64,000 bases of DNA, taken from NCBI GenBank assembly GCA_039881145.1, contig JAYKKI010000027.1:20099001-20163000 (forward strand). Direction: 5' to 3'. This stretch comes from Druceiella hillmani (lineage: Eukaryota > Arthropoda > Insecta > Lepidoptera > Hepialidae). Positions within the stretch are counted from its first letter, which is position 1. The number at the start of each line of letters is the position of its first letter. A program made the position numbers and the translations under genes. A model generated the notes under the pieces. The model did not search any database. It was not told the DNA's origin and saw only the letters and a list, made by a program, of their open reading frames with translations. Of this stretch, positions 36,090 through 49,200 are shown piece by piece.

Positions 36090-38393
36090 TAAACAATAAA
36101 GTAATAAAAAGCAATAATAGATCTCATAATGAAAAGTGAATTTATTTATTTTGAATTTCATTGTTAATTTCTTAAATTTTTAAAAAATTTCTTTAAAATT
36201 ATTAAAATTTATATAATGAAGTCATTGACGTCTATTATATCACGTTGAACTGGCTATACACAATGTCTTAATAAAGAAATGTGATTCTCACTATTTTGGC
36301 GTGATAGTGGCCATCCATAGTAGTGAGGGTCCACAGAGCTAATGTTAAAGATGAGACAGTGTGACAAAACAAATCGACAAAACTTTGAAAGATTAAAGCT
36401 GTATAGAGCTTATAAAGTTTTCATAAATTTATTTATACAATTAACTTAAAACACTCCAATAATCAGTGACGATACTTAATTGAAGCTTCTATGGGCTGAA
36501 ATAAAATATAAGATATATATTGAAAAATACAAGTAATATTGAATAAGAATTAATTAATTACAGTCATTGGCGAACCCATATTTTCTGTCACAAAAAATAC
36601 CATATTAAAACCTGTAACATGCAGCAGAAAATATAGAATAAGTAAATATAGAATAAAGAATGTATATTCTTTACTCGTACTATAACAAAGATTCTTTAAA
36701 TTGATTTTTTGAATTAGGAAAGAAGTTTCTTGCTTTAAATAAAAGATCCTTAAATACTTTCATAGTTAATACTGGGGAAAGTTTAATTCCATTGGAAGTT
36801 TACCTTTGTTATTTTTAAAAAATCAGCGGAATAATGACTCTTCCAATAAATTTAGTAGAAAGTACAGTTGAACCACCTCTCGGTTTCTGAACAACGAGTG
36901 CTTCACCATTTCTACAATTCGGAATAAAATTTTTTTATGGTACAGATTTGCATGCAACTAAGCAATCGTCACACTTAATTTTCTTTTGATTTACTGGAAA
37001 AAATTATGCAATATATTTGACAAACTATTTAGATATCTCGTTTGCGTTAGAGTCTGATTTCACTGAAAATGAGCGTAAAAATTTACCGAATTCATCTTAC
37101 AGCGATGGTGACTCTGTTTTAAAGTAAAATAAAAACATTCATTTTCATAGCAACACCGAGAGGCAGTTCCAACATTTTTTTTAAATACTTAATAAAATAA
37201 TAGAAAATATCAAAAGTGTCAATACGAAATAATATGACATTATCGTGTATCGATACATAGAGTTGCAATATGATGTATTGACATGAAGGAAAATTTTGGA
37301 TATCTCTAATTAAATGTCACATTTAATTCTCGCAATGTTTGTGGCTGCTCTTTAAATAGGCACAAAAATTCATTTCATTCATCATTTTATATGTATAACC
37401 ATTCCAGTGTATTAGTATAATAGAGGTCTATGATTGAAGTAGATTTGCCTAACTGTCAGTCACAAAAAAATAAAAAATGTTCAATATCCATTTACCAAAC
37501 TCCTCGAAATATATATGCACATTAAAGAATAAAATCATTTTCAATTCTAAGCTTTGCTTATGTTTGAGACAAATTTTTTATTTAATATGGATTGGCCTCG
37601 TGTTACTATATTATGTCTGGCACAAAAAAGAAAGAAGTAGCACATATGCCATTATAACTAATTACAGGCATTTTGACTGCTGAATAGTAAATAGCTTTTT
37701 TTTAATAAACGTTTGGTAAATATTTTTAAAAAGAAAGTTGCTATTGACCCTAACCAGTTTACAAAAATAGTAATCATTAGAATAAATGAACTGAAATTTC
37801 TTATTAAATAAAATAAGAAATAAACAACGAAAATAAAAAAGTTATGTATTTAACATAACTGACACAAGTTGTTTTCTGCACATAATGCATTTGGCACAAA
37901 ATTGACTTGTTCGTTCTTCACCTTATAGAAAGACAAAAAATACAACTCTTTGTTTTTGCTATTCTTCTGTGGATAAAAAGCCACTTTTGCTTTAGATATA
38001 TATGGTTTGTCACTTATTTGTTATTTATCACATGTTTGTATTCAGTGTTCTTATTAAAATACATCTATCACATTTTTAGAATTATATTCAATTTACGAAT
38101 CAAATGATTATTATAAACAAAGTACAAAATGTTTTCTAGTTCATATAAAACTGAAAAATTTAAATTAATATTATAAACAAAAATGTTTAGAAAAATATAT
38201 GTTGATAATTAGTAAACAGGAAGCCAAAAGTAATCAATCTACGATTGTAATTATATGTACTGATTCACTGTATGAAAATATGCATCATGTACTGATTAAC
38301 TGTATATAAATATATAGCATTTTTTCTCTCTTATTAATATTATCTTGAATTGTTGAATATATTTGGATTAATTTTGTAGAAATTCATTATTCA
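35780..38393. other. Intergenic AT-rich stretch
   Basis: No gene seen. It contains a compound (TA)n/(CA)n tract at 35999-36089. Small frames near 37477-37683 and 37907-38107 have no recognised family. Confidence 0.5.
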
Positions 38394-38616
38394 CAATTAA
38401 ATGAAACTACATGATGTAGTATTATTTCTACTTTCTTTAATTTCTGTACCACGACCTAGGTTTTGTTGTATTACAATATCTTCAGGTGGGATATTAGCAA
38501 AGATGCTCTTTGCTAATATCCCACCTGAAGATGTTGTAATACAACGAAACCTAGGTCGTGGTAAAGAAATTAAAGAAAGTAGAAATAATACTACATCACG
38601 TAGTTTCATTTAATTG
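38394..38616. repeat. Foldback element copy 2 (palindrome)
   Basis: Same unit as 4339-4574: arms of about 109 bp around a 5-bp spacer (38503-38507). Four mismatches between the arms were counted in the aligned part, all by changes in the left arm. The left flank is the inverted form of the tail beside copies 1 and 3. The right arm keeps the hammerhead-like core (38521-38561). In the left arm the GAAA core is changed. Confidence 0.85.
38521..38561 (+). ncRNA. Hammerhead-like motif, right arm of foldback copy 2
   Basis: Identical to the motif in copy 1: CCAC, CTGAAGA, extra T, GTTGT-AAT-ACAAC, GAAA, ACC-TA-GGT, C, GTGG. Confidence 0.38.
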
Positions 38617-38650
38617 GTAATATTATCTTATTGAATATTTTTTTCTCATA

Positions 38651-38780
<130 letters not shown>

Positions 38781-39404
38781 TAATCTTGTTAATTTACATT
38801 TCTTTATTATGCTTGTAATAATCAGGCAAAAATCTATTATAAATCTAGTCAAACAACTTAAGTTAAAAATTTAAATGTTAAAACAGTAGCGAGCAGAGAG
38901 AAGGATATTATTAAGAAAAGGTATTGAAAGTTCATTAATGGTAAATTTACCAAAGTTATGATTATTTCCATTGTCAAAACTTGAGGCTGATTTACTAGTT
39001 GATAATAAAGGTTACACCTGCAGAGAGTGCAATAAAAGATAATGATCAGTGTTTTTGATTTACGAGTCCTTTTACCAAGTAGATAAAAGTCTGACAGTTA
39101 TAAAGTTTTATATTAATTACAAATAAATTTTAAATTTACATAAAATAGTTCAAGCTTTTGCGATGCTACACATTTTTGACTCGATTAATGATCGACAGTC
39201 TCCATATAAGATTATTTGCATCCTCATGTTTCAGAACAATCAAAATATTTTCATTTTCTAAGAAGGTATCATCTCTGTCTAGCTTTACTATAGATATTTT
39301 TAATATAGCATCTTTTATTTTACAAAACTCATTCATATTAAACAATTATCCCATTTTATTATCCCATTTTTTCTGATAGAATAAGTGTTAATATACAGTT
39401 TTGG

Positions 39405-41090
39405 TTTACAGCACAACTTTTTTATGTATTGTCATCATATACAAATATTGACCTATAAACACTAATAATTTGTAATTTCGCATTCTTCAGTTCCTTGTTG
39501 AAAATTAATGAATTAAAAATAAAACCATGATAAATGTATATGAATGATTTGTGACAAGTATTGAACATATTCTAATTTTCCTCATTGGTTTTAAAGAAAT
39601 TATTTACTTTATAATGTTTGTTCAATTTAAGCATATTCTTTCTTTCAAAAAAAGTACACATATATATCACTAATGCAACATTTTTGACAAAAGTTTTTAG
39701 CAATTTGTATAATAAAAAATTTTTATAAGTTTGCAATAAAATTTTATGATTTATAAAAACTTACATATTTTATGATTTATAATTTATAAAAACTGTACAA
39801 GAAGAAAAATCATTTTTGATTGCCAAAATATTGTTCAATAAACCGTATCAATATATTTTGCAACTATAACAATAAAATGGTTTAATTTAGAGCATTACAA
39901 TTGTATTAATGTATCATACATAATGAAAAATTGTACTTCAATTTCATCATACATGTTCCAAATAGTACTAAACCTAGATATTATAATATCGTTGATAAAT
40001 TACCACACTTAGCTTCTATTACTTTCTTAAGTAATAGAACAAAAAATAAACTAATGAGTAATAAAACTAATGATTATCTTAAGTAATAAAACCAAAAATA
40101 TGAAAGGAAATAACCTTGATAAAGAATCATTCAGGTGAAACAAAATTAATCATGCATGACTAAAAGTGTTACAAACTTTTGATGAATTGCGATTTGGATG
40201 AAACAAAAGTAATTTTCGTGGTCAACCACAAAGGAGAGTACGAGGAGCGAGAATTGCATACTTTGTCTTGAAATATAGTGGCTATTGAATACCATTTTGT
40301 TTATATCAAACAATTATAAATACCACCTCAAGATAAGATAATTTTATCCACATATTATATTTGTGGCACAAATTAATAAAAAAATAATCTTATAAGTACT
40401 GACGACTGACGTTTGTACAGTTGAAATAATCAAATTACAAATAGCATCAAACTTTTAATATTGATTGTGATAATTAAGGTATTTTATCAACTGAGCCTCA
40501 AGACAATTGATATATTTGCTTGAGTGAATCACTTCATTGCGTCCTATTTCGTACAAATGAACAATTGTATTAAGTCTACACCAGTCTCATTGTTTATCTA
40601 AGTTCACCAATTTATAATATATTTACAAATATGATATGATTGAATCAAACTTTGTAACTCATATTCAATATAATAGTTCAAAAATAATTTTAAATAATAC
40701 CATTTTATTGTTACAATTGTAAAATATACTTAGTTAAAAATATGTTCGAAAATATACTTAGTCTTTTGGCAATCAAAAATTACTTTTACTCTTGTACAGT
40801 TTTTATAAGTTATTTTATGATTGCAAATTTATAAAGTGTTATATATTTGTATTTTCTTTGAAAGAAAGAATATGCTTAAATTGAAAAACATTATAAACTA
40901 AAATCAAACCAAGGAAAAAAATTAGAATATATTCAATACTGATCACAAACCATTCATATTCGTTTATCATGGTTTTATTTTTAATTCCATGGATCTAACA
41001 GAAAAATAGTTTAAAACAAAGGCCATTTCCAACACGGAACTGAAGAATGCGAAATTATAAATTGTTATTGTTTATTAAGTTGTGCTGTAA
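39405..41090. repeat. Large imperfect inverted repeat (about 1.7 kb)
   Basis: The left arm (39405 to about 39990) begins tacagcacaactt. It reappears inverted in the right arm (about 40480-41090), ending aagttgtgctgta. Shared anchors include aatttcgcattcttcag, ttaaaaataaaaccatgata, tttaagcatattctttcttt and aaaactgtacaag. Arms are interrupted by indels and clearly diverged; the spacer is about 480 bp. No coding potential is seen. It may be an old foldback element or two inverted copies of one repeat. Confidence 0.7.
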
Positions 41091-43455
41091 TGCTGAAAAA
41101 AACTTGAAATTTTTGCATTTGAGTGTTTGTAATACCAAAACTCCATAAACATGAACTTAGGTTTGTTGTAACTTAAGTGACATGACGCATGATCTAATAA
41201 GTAATCTAGCATGTACATAACTTAATACTTATTATAATATTCTATGTAAACAAATACTCTCTTGTGCCATACAACATTTTAAATGTCTTGCCATTGTCTT
41301 GTGTATGACGTATGTCACTTGTCACATTAATTTGCTACTGTATAACACACTACACAATCACTTGTAATATTAAAATTCTACTAGCATACTTGTATAAGTT
41401 ATGGTTGTAAAAAATGTATAAGTTATGGTTTAAATATCTATCATATTTTGACCGGTGTGTACATATTTTTATATAAATTTTGCCTTATCGTACAAGCGTA
41501 ATGAAAAGATTGGATATTATTTATATTACATATTACGATTTTTCCATATTTTTTTACTAATTAACTAGCATTATCATTATGAAAAGTGAAATGCATACTA
41601 CAAATCAAAATTTATTTAAACCACACTTTTGCACTTGTTGACAAAACTAAATTTAAACATGAGTAAAGATTGAAATTGTCAAAAAATTGTTAAAAATCCA
41701 AAAATAGTTTTCATTTATAACTTTTTATTGCCAGATATATTGTTTTGTACCATTAATGACACTTATTTTTTATTTTTAAACCTATTTTATTTTATAAATG
41801 ATGGTCACTATAACTACGAGTGCCCATTATTAACTGTTGGTTGCTATTTTTATAATATTAATTTGTCAGAATGGGTAGGCCAGCATTTGGGTTCACATTA
41901 TTAGTCGAATAACTAGGTCAAAACCAGATCTGTATGTATCAAAAATATTGACTTATTCTATTAAGTAAGAGACTATAGTCAATTTGATACCCATCTTGAT
42001 GGCTTTTTCATATTTCTACCTATAAGTAACTACAATAATAATTTCTATTGTTTGTTTATTTGTAATATCTTTTTATTTAGAATATATTGACAATTAAATG
42101 AAACTACGTAATGTAGTATTATTTCTACGTAATGTAGTATTATATATAAAAATAAAAAATAAAGATATCTATATATATCTTTGCTAATATCCCACCTGAA
42201 GATGTTGTAATACAACGAAACCTAGGTCGTTGTTAAAGAAATTAAAGAAAGTAGAAATAATACTACATCACGTAGTTTCATTTAATTGTGAATAATGAAT
42301 TTCTACAAAATTAACACCAAATATATTCAATATTAGAATATATTATGAATTATCATATGTTGTTGCGTTTTAGTCCTTTCTACATAAATGCAATATTGTG
42401 TATATCAGTCTATACATGTACGTGGGGGTTATCTGGAGACTACAGGTGTGGTATACAGATGTTACTCTCTAGAGCTGGAATGGATAATCCGATTTTGTCA
42501 AATGAAATATCGTTAGAATTGCTGATCTTCCAGGTGTCCTTATGTAGGTGGTCTGATGATCCATGCAATATGGCAGCTGCGAGTCACCATTTTAAGAAGG
42601 TCATCATGATGTATATCATATTAAAGGTCTTGGTGAGGAGATTCATAAATATATGATATGTGTCATACAAAGCAATGTTATTTAGAATTTGTTTTTCAAC
42701 CTTAAATTATTAGTTAACATTCCGTAATAATATTGGGAGAATTCGAGAAAAAAATTACGTTTTCCACTAATGGACCCATACACAAATAAAAGGGCTTTGA
42801 AAGATCATTTCAAAAGAATATATGTCTTATATGAAAATGTTAAATGAAAGCAAAAGTTTGAATGAAGTAATTAATTTGAATCCATCATTAAGGGAATCAA
42901 AGAAATAGTATTAAGAAGGGCATTTAAAAAACTCTTAAAAAAATTAGAGTTATTATTGAAGACAAAATTAATTTTCAATTTGCTTTCTAAATCTTTATAT
43001 TATAATTAATGTTAATTAAGTCCTCTGGAATATTGGAAATGGTGAAATAATAAACATCATTTCGTAATCACTTATCACACAAGGATTTTTCCTCTTAAGA
43101 GTATAACTTGCATAAACAGGTCTATGGACGGTCTTATCTTATCCCCTCTAATAAACTCTCTGTGTAAAATTTAATTTATATTTCACAATGTTCGAAAATT
43201 CTTCACTTTATATTTCACAATGTTCGAAAATGTTCAGTTGTGCAATAGCAAATTGTTCAATAATGAGGAATGTTCAAAATGTTCATTTAAATAATAAATC
43301 TTAATGGATACTGAATGAAAATGACTTGCGTTTACACAAATAAGAAGCCTAAAACATTATAATGGATTATGTTAAATGGAGAGATTTCTTACTTGGTGTT
43401 ATTAGGAGCAAAATAATTTGGCAAATAAATGTATGAGATATTTCTTGTTTTAAAT
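41091..43455. other. Intergenic stretch around foldback copy 3
   Basis: No gene recognised. The region 42345-42656 is less AT-rich and open on the + strand (103 codons) but shows no family resemblance. A 34-bp tandem duplication (atttcacaatgttcgaaaat) is at about 43175-43235. Confidence 0.45.
42092..42286. repeat. Foldback element copy 3 (left arm deleted)
   Basis: The outer 40 bp of the left arm remain and are partly duplicated (tacgtaatgtagtattat twice). The right arm is complete and is followed by the same tail as copy 1. In its hammerhead-like motif the second strand of stem I reads GTTG instead of GTGG, so stem I is weakened. Confidence 0.8.
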
Positions 43456-43463
43456 GTATAGAC

Positions 43464-45871
43464 CAGGGGTTCCCAATTTTTTTCAGCCGTCGGCGCACTT
43501 ACAAGTTTAGTATTTTGTCACGGCGCCCTGTCCTAGCTAGCTACTTGATATAGATACAGTTGAAAGAAATAGGTACGTACAATATAGTAATAGCAGTTAG
43601 GTAGAAACAACCACAATATGAAACTTAGTTTTTTATTATATTTATGGGAATTTAGAATTGAAAAAAAAAGCAACAAGATAAAATTAAGAAAAACAAAAAT
43701 AAAATAAGTACAATAACTTCTCAGTCAAATCAATGTGACCGGTGAGCTTGGGGATCTCCACACAGTTTTTCAAAACGGGGAATAAAGCTTGACACTGCTA
43801 CTCTCATTTCTTGCTCCACATTTATCCTTGAGCGATATTTGTTCTTGATTACAGCTACAGCTGAAAATCCAGCTTCACACAAATATGATGTTGCAATTGG
43901 AATTAATATTTTTAAAGTTTTTGAAGCTAAATTTGGATATTCATTTTGAACTGATAACCAAAACTCTACCAAATCGGAACTGGTGAATCTAGTTGTAAGG
44001 CTGCTGTCGCAAGAGAGTTCAATGAGACTCTCTTCCTCTTGTGATGTGAACTCTGGCAGAGCTTGTGCATTGAAAGGATCTTGGATCCACGCAAATTTTT
44101 CTATATCATCATCTGCAAAGTATTTCCAAAAACCATTCAGCTTCGAAAGGTGTTCCGTGAAAAGGGCCATCAGGTGTTGTGAGACAACCATTTCATTAGA
44201 TGCCACATATTTATATAATTGCGGGAAACAATCTTGACTGCCACCTTCATTCAATTTTTTTATCCACAACTGTAATTTCTTTCTAAACTCCACGATCTTC
44301 ACCGTCAGTTTCAGAAAGCATGTGTTGTTGCTTTGCAAAGACATATTCAATTTATTTAGGTTCTCAAATATATCGCATAAATATGCTAGTTTTAGCATAA
44401 AATCTGGTTCAGCAAATTATCTGGCGTCTTCATGACGTTCCTGTTGTAAAAAAGTGCACATTTCTTCGTGTAATTCGAATAAACGAAATAAGACATTTCC
44501 ACTTGAAAGCCATTGTGAATTGCAGTAATACACCAGGGCCCTATGTTCAGCTCCCATATCTATGCACATTTTTTGGCCAGACAAAAAGTCTGGCCTTTAG
44601 CGGCCTAGTTTTTATGTAGTTTACTGCACCAATGACACATTCTAGTACTTGGTTCAATTCAGAGCTCAATGACTTTGATGCAAGAGCTTATCTATGGATG
44701 ATGCAATGGGTCCACATAGCATTCGGTGTTTTTTTACAAATAAGCGCTTGTATTCCTCCATACCTGCTAGACATGGATCGAGCACCATCAGTACATACAC
44801 CGATACACTTTTCCCAATACAAACCATTTTCTGCAATAAACTTGTCAAGAATTTCAAACAAGTCATGGGCCTTCGCACTTTCGGTAATACTTTTGCAGAA
44901 TGAAAAGTTCTTCGAAAATAATATTATCAGCCAGAAACCGTACGTAACAAATAAGATTTGCATCATTACTACTTTCAGTAGCCTCATCAAGTTGCAAACA
45001 AAAATTCTTGCCTTTAATTTTTTCTATTAATTGGTAATTGATATCCTCGGCTATGTCATGAATTCTTCAACTAATATTCACCATGTCGAGAGCAGCCGGT
45101 AGAATAAGTTCTTCTGCGATAGTATGAGGTTTTTTTATATTTCGTCACCCTGTGTGCCACCTTGAAGGCTAACAGTGCATTGTTAGGTACTGAGGCTTGC
45201 TGAGTGAAAACTTTTTTTGTTTTTATTAAATTTTGTAATTTCCGGTGAAAAAACCCCACGTTTTTTCAGTCATAGTTGGATGAATTGTCTTGAGATATCG
45301 CTTTAACTTACTTGGAAGCATACTTTCGGAAGATAGTATTTTTAAACAAAGCACACACTGCAGTTTTTCTTCATTATTTACTTCTGTAGAAGTAAAACCG
45401 AAGTCGAAATAGCTATCATCGTGTTTACAATATTTTCGCTTTGCTTTGCTTCTCTGCCGCCATTAGTAGATGCTTTTTCAGTATCATTTGAACAATCAAC
45501 TTGTGACTTCTTATTTAATAAAAATCTGTCTGTAATAAAAAACTCGACGAGTCTGTCCTTCGCGTCTCACTTGTAAATATGCACTGCGACCTGCGACCGA
45601 GTAAGCGTGCAGGTCAAGACGTAGGAGGGGAAGGGTATCAATGGTTGTCAAGCGCGTAGATAGGTACTTATCGATGAGTGAGCGATGGCAACGTGACACG
45701 CGACGTATGTAAGTAGGTAAACTGCGATGCGAGCCAGCGAGCGCTCAAAATTTATAAGTTCACGCCACAACTTATGGTTTCGCTTAATGATATAGGATCG
45801 ACTTATGGTGCCCCTCTTTACTTTCTATGGTGCACCAGGGCGCCACGAAGCACACTTTGGGAACACCTGTG
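43464..45871 (-). mobile_element. hAT-superfamily transposon, nearly full length, inactive
   Basis: The left end caggggttcccaa and the right end, read inward (cacaggtgttcccaaa), form terminal inverted repeats. The subterminal cggcgccctg is also mirrored at the right end. Flanks gtatagac (43456-43463) and atatagac (45872-45879) look like an 8-bp target duplication with one mismatch. The inside codes, on the minus strand, for a broken ZBED5-like transposase. The element sits less than 200 bp upstream of the TATA box of DM9 gene 2. Confidence 0.85.
43730..45470 (-). pseudogene. hAT transposase (ZBED5-like), frameshifted
   Basis: Read from about 45470 downward: a region like KLQCVLCLKILSSES and FFHRKLQNLIKTKK, a stretch AFKVAHRVTKYKK, then CIGVCTDGARSMSSRYGG with TPNAMWTHCIIHREAL, all in shifting frames. 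An intact 222-codon frame (44398-43730) follows, with LAYLCDIFENLNKLNMSLQ and the C-terminal hAT dimerisation block SYLCEAGFSAVAVIKNKYRS. Known hAT transposases need the whole DDE core plus this block. The frameshifts and stops upstream mean that only the C-terminal part could still be read. Confidence 0.85.
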
Positions 45872-45967
45872 ATATAGACTGTTTTCTGTGATTAAGTTTT
45901 TGAAATTTTTCACCAGAGATAATACAACTTAACATAACCATAAGCTTTAATTAAAAAGTTATCACCT

Positions 45968-46160
45968 GATTGATAATTAAGTGATTCATATTTGTGACGA
46001 AAGATAAAATGAACACGTCGAACGTATCTAAAAGATAAATAACGGATATAAAACAGCTACATTATCAATTTCTGATAAAGAATCACCTGTTATTTCAACT
46101 CGGATTTATTAAGTTGAAGTGAAAATAAATATTGGAATGGGTAATTATTTCATTTAGTTT
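45968..46160 (+). promoter_or_regulatory. Promoter region of DM9 gene 2 with GATA-motif cluster
   Basis: TATAAAA at 46047-46053 is the best TATA box in the window, about 160 nt before the ATG. GATAA motifs occur at tgataatt (about 45971), agataaaa (46004), agataaat (46033), tgataaag (46073) and tgataatt (46160). In insects, GATA factors drive fat-body, gut and haemocyte genes; that link is an inference here. Confidence 0.5.
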
Positions 46161-46210
46161 GATAATTTATTTGCAAAGTTTCGAGTCAAGTGAATTTAAT
46201 TGTTTAAAAA

Positions 46211-46220
46211 ATGTCACAAT
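46211..46220 (+). CDS. DM9 gene 2 exon 1 (10 coding nt)
   Basis: ATGTCACAAT followed by gtaagt; M-S-Q plus one base, phase 1, the same as in gene 1. An A-rich context (tttaaaaa) precedes the ATG. Confidence 0.8.
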
Positions 46221-49200
46221 GTAAGTTTTAAAATTGTTTAATCAATATTTTTGTTTTCATTAAAACAACTCTATTAATATAAATTATTGGTGAAATAATG
46301 GAATTTCAATTTGTTGCTAACACTTAACGTTATTCTTTTATCCAATAATTATTGCGAGACAGAGTAAATCATGATTTTACCATAGATTTTAAAATTTACT
46401 TCTTTTAACAAGATCACCTTAGTAGGTATCAGTAAAAGTAAATAAAATGTAAACATTTGTCAATCGTTCATTGGTCCAATTGTGAAACAATGCATATATG
46501 ATATGTAAATAAAAATGTATATGTAATGATTAAAATTACTGATAATATTGTTATGTACAGTGTTGTGTATTAACAAATATTAGTTTAAGGGGTCATGACA
46601 GTTTGAAATGGAAAAATAGGATTATTTTGACTCTCTTCTAGAAATACATATTTTATACAGATCTTAAATAGAAATTTTTAAATATGTTATAAAATTGTTC
46701 ATTGAGAAATAATTGTACTACACTGTTATATTAGGCGTTTTTCACAGTGTGTTTTAAAAATTTTATTTTTTAAACACACTGTGTTTCAAAAACAAAGTAT
46801 GGTGTGCATTGGAAAGAATAAATCTTTTATATAAATAACAATTTATACAGCTTAAAGAAGTGTATAAACTTAGAAAGAAATTGGTTTAATAGCTTTTGGG
46901 AATTCGTAGTCGTTCATTTCAAAAATAGGAATTTTGAGGAAAAACTCAATGGACGTTATTTTTTCAAAACAAGTTTTTACTGAATTCTAATTATTTATTT
47001 TAGTAATTTAATTTTTTTGCTAAATCTGGTGTATGCCAAAAATAAATGAGAGATAATGGTATTTCATCCATGCTTATAAAAAGTGATAGTTTTTGTTGAA
47101 CTCATAGCTACACCTTGAACTCTGTAAATTTTTTTTTGATCAGTTTGAATTTGTAGAATATATTTTTGAAACCTTCTATTTTAAGAAAATGATATAAAAT
47201 AATTAACATTTTTTAAAATTGCTACACGCATGAGCCCTTAATACTCATGTATAATGTAGTATCTTTGCCTTACTTACGTAGAGTCTGATTGTTATCTATG
47301 TTTTAAATAATTTTAAAATATAGAAATACAAACACATTATATCTGGTTTTATATAATAGGGTTGTTGCAAAAAGGGGTTAAAATGATAAAAGTTGAAAGA
47401 ACCTGTATTTCACAAGAAGATTCTTAGACTATGCAATATAACATTAAATACATTTTTAGAGACAGATTAAACAAAAAGATAAAATGTAAGCATTTCACAT
47501 TCCAAATTTAGGGATAGTTTTAAGAAGGAAAGTTAAGTGTCTCAAAAACTCTCATTGTGTTGTAAACTAATCATATTAAAAGTGTTTAAACTTTGTGGTG
47601 TAAACTTAAGTACTTAGTCATATTAAAAGTATTTAAACTTTGTGGTGTCAACTAAACATATTAAAAGTGTTTAAACTTTGTGGTGTAAATTAAAGTAACC
47701 ATATTAAAAGTGTTTAAACTTTACGGTGTAAACTAATGTAATCATATTAAAAGTGTTTAAATTTTGTAGTGTAAACTATAATAATCATATTAAATTGGTT
47801 ATGTTATATTAAAATTGAGTCCCTGCTGGTCTACCATCCTTCTGTTCCCATACACAAAATCCAATCCATTGCAATATGTGCCACGTGCACCAATGGCCTC
47901 AGCTGCCGTTGTATAAGATGAAGTTGTAAAAATTATTGGTGGGCCAGCAGAGCATTACCAAAATACAGTATTCACATATCGCAATAATTCTTGTCAATGT
48001 ACCATTTGCTTTTAAGCAATTGTAGTTTCCGGTGAAAGTAAAACTTGTTTACACATTGGGAGTTCCCAAAGCACATTATCCCCATATCACAATGATTCTT
48101 ACCGATGTACCATTCGTTTTCAAGCAGTTGTAGTTGCCATTGAAAGTTTAACTTGTTTTAACAGTAAATAAATCATAGTGACACAACCTTTTATATAATT
48201 TTTTCTTTTAACTCTATATCGGGTCATCCAGGATAGGAACCCAGAAAACCAGCATATTTTAATACCACAAAATAATTAAACTATAAATATAGTGTACAAA
48301 GAAGGTCATGCTGTTTAAAAAGTTCATTAAAAAATTTAAAAAAAAGTTAAGACTGAGTAGAACACAAACCATGAGGGTTCCATACACTTTTAGGCACTTA
48401 TAAACATTTATGGGTACATAATATTTCCATTAAACTATTCATAGATATTAATTTTTCACAACGTAAATATATTGCCCACTATATATTTCCCAGGCGTAAA
48501 AACATGATGCATATTTCAGAAACTATAAAATTTATGATTTTTTTGTTTTTGTGTAATCCTCTAGTCAGTTTTTACCAACCCTGTTTTTTTCACGAATTTT
48601 GATTCAGTAGTTTCGAAAATAAGGGTATGCAATTTATTTTTGCATATTTTTTTAGAATATTGCTTTCTAAAAAGATATTTTTGTATTCCTCATAACAAAT
48701 CTGTTTAAATGATACACCACATGATATATAAAACAAATAAAAAGACAATTTTTGAGTATTTTATTTAGTTCTTGTATAAATATACCCTCCCTTTCATTCT
48801 TATGAGTATTTTATAAACATTAGCTAGTGCAAAATATGTAAGGCCTAATAATAATAAGGCCAAAATTTAAAATTTTGCATGGTTTCTGAAAAAATTGGCT
48901 GTGACGAGCAGTCAGACGAGTGATTTAATTTGGGTTCCATTTTTCAGTTTGAGGTACAGAAGCGTAAAAATGCAAATAACAGACAAATCAAACAAATAAT
49001 ATTGTTTACATTGATTAAGTTCATTCTAGAGAATGAACATAATTAATGTAAACAATACTATTATGAAAAGAAAATGTAGACACAAATAATATGCATCCAT
49101 ACAATTAAAAGTATCTTTATGTAATTACTAACTTGATTTATCACTTATTTCATATTATTCTTCATTCAATAATTACCTCCTTTGGTTTCAGATCCATACG

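Noticed and set aside
42345..42656. 103-codon frame of higher GC
   Set aside because: No recognisable family on either strand and no splice or promoter support.
43730..44398. Domesticated hAT-derived host gene
   Set aside because: The 222-codon frame is only the C-terminal part of a transposase that is frameshifted upstream and still sits between terminal repeats and a target duplication.
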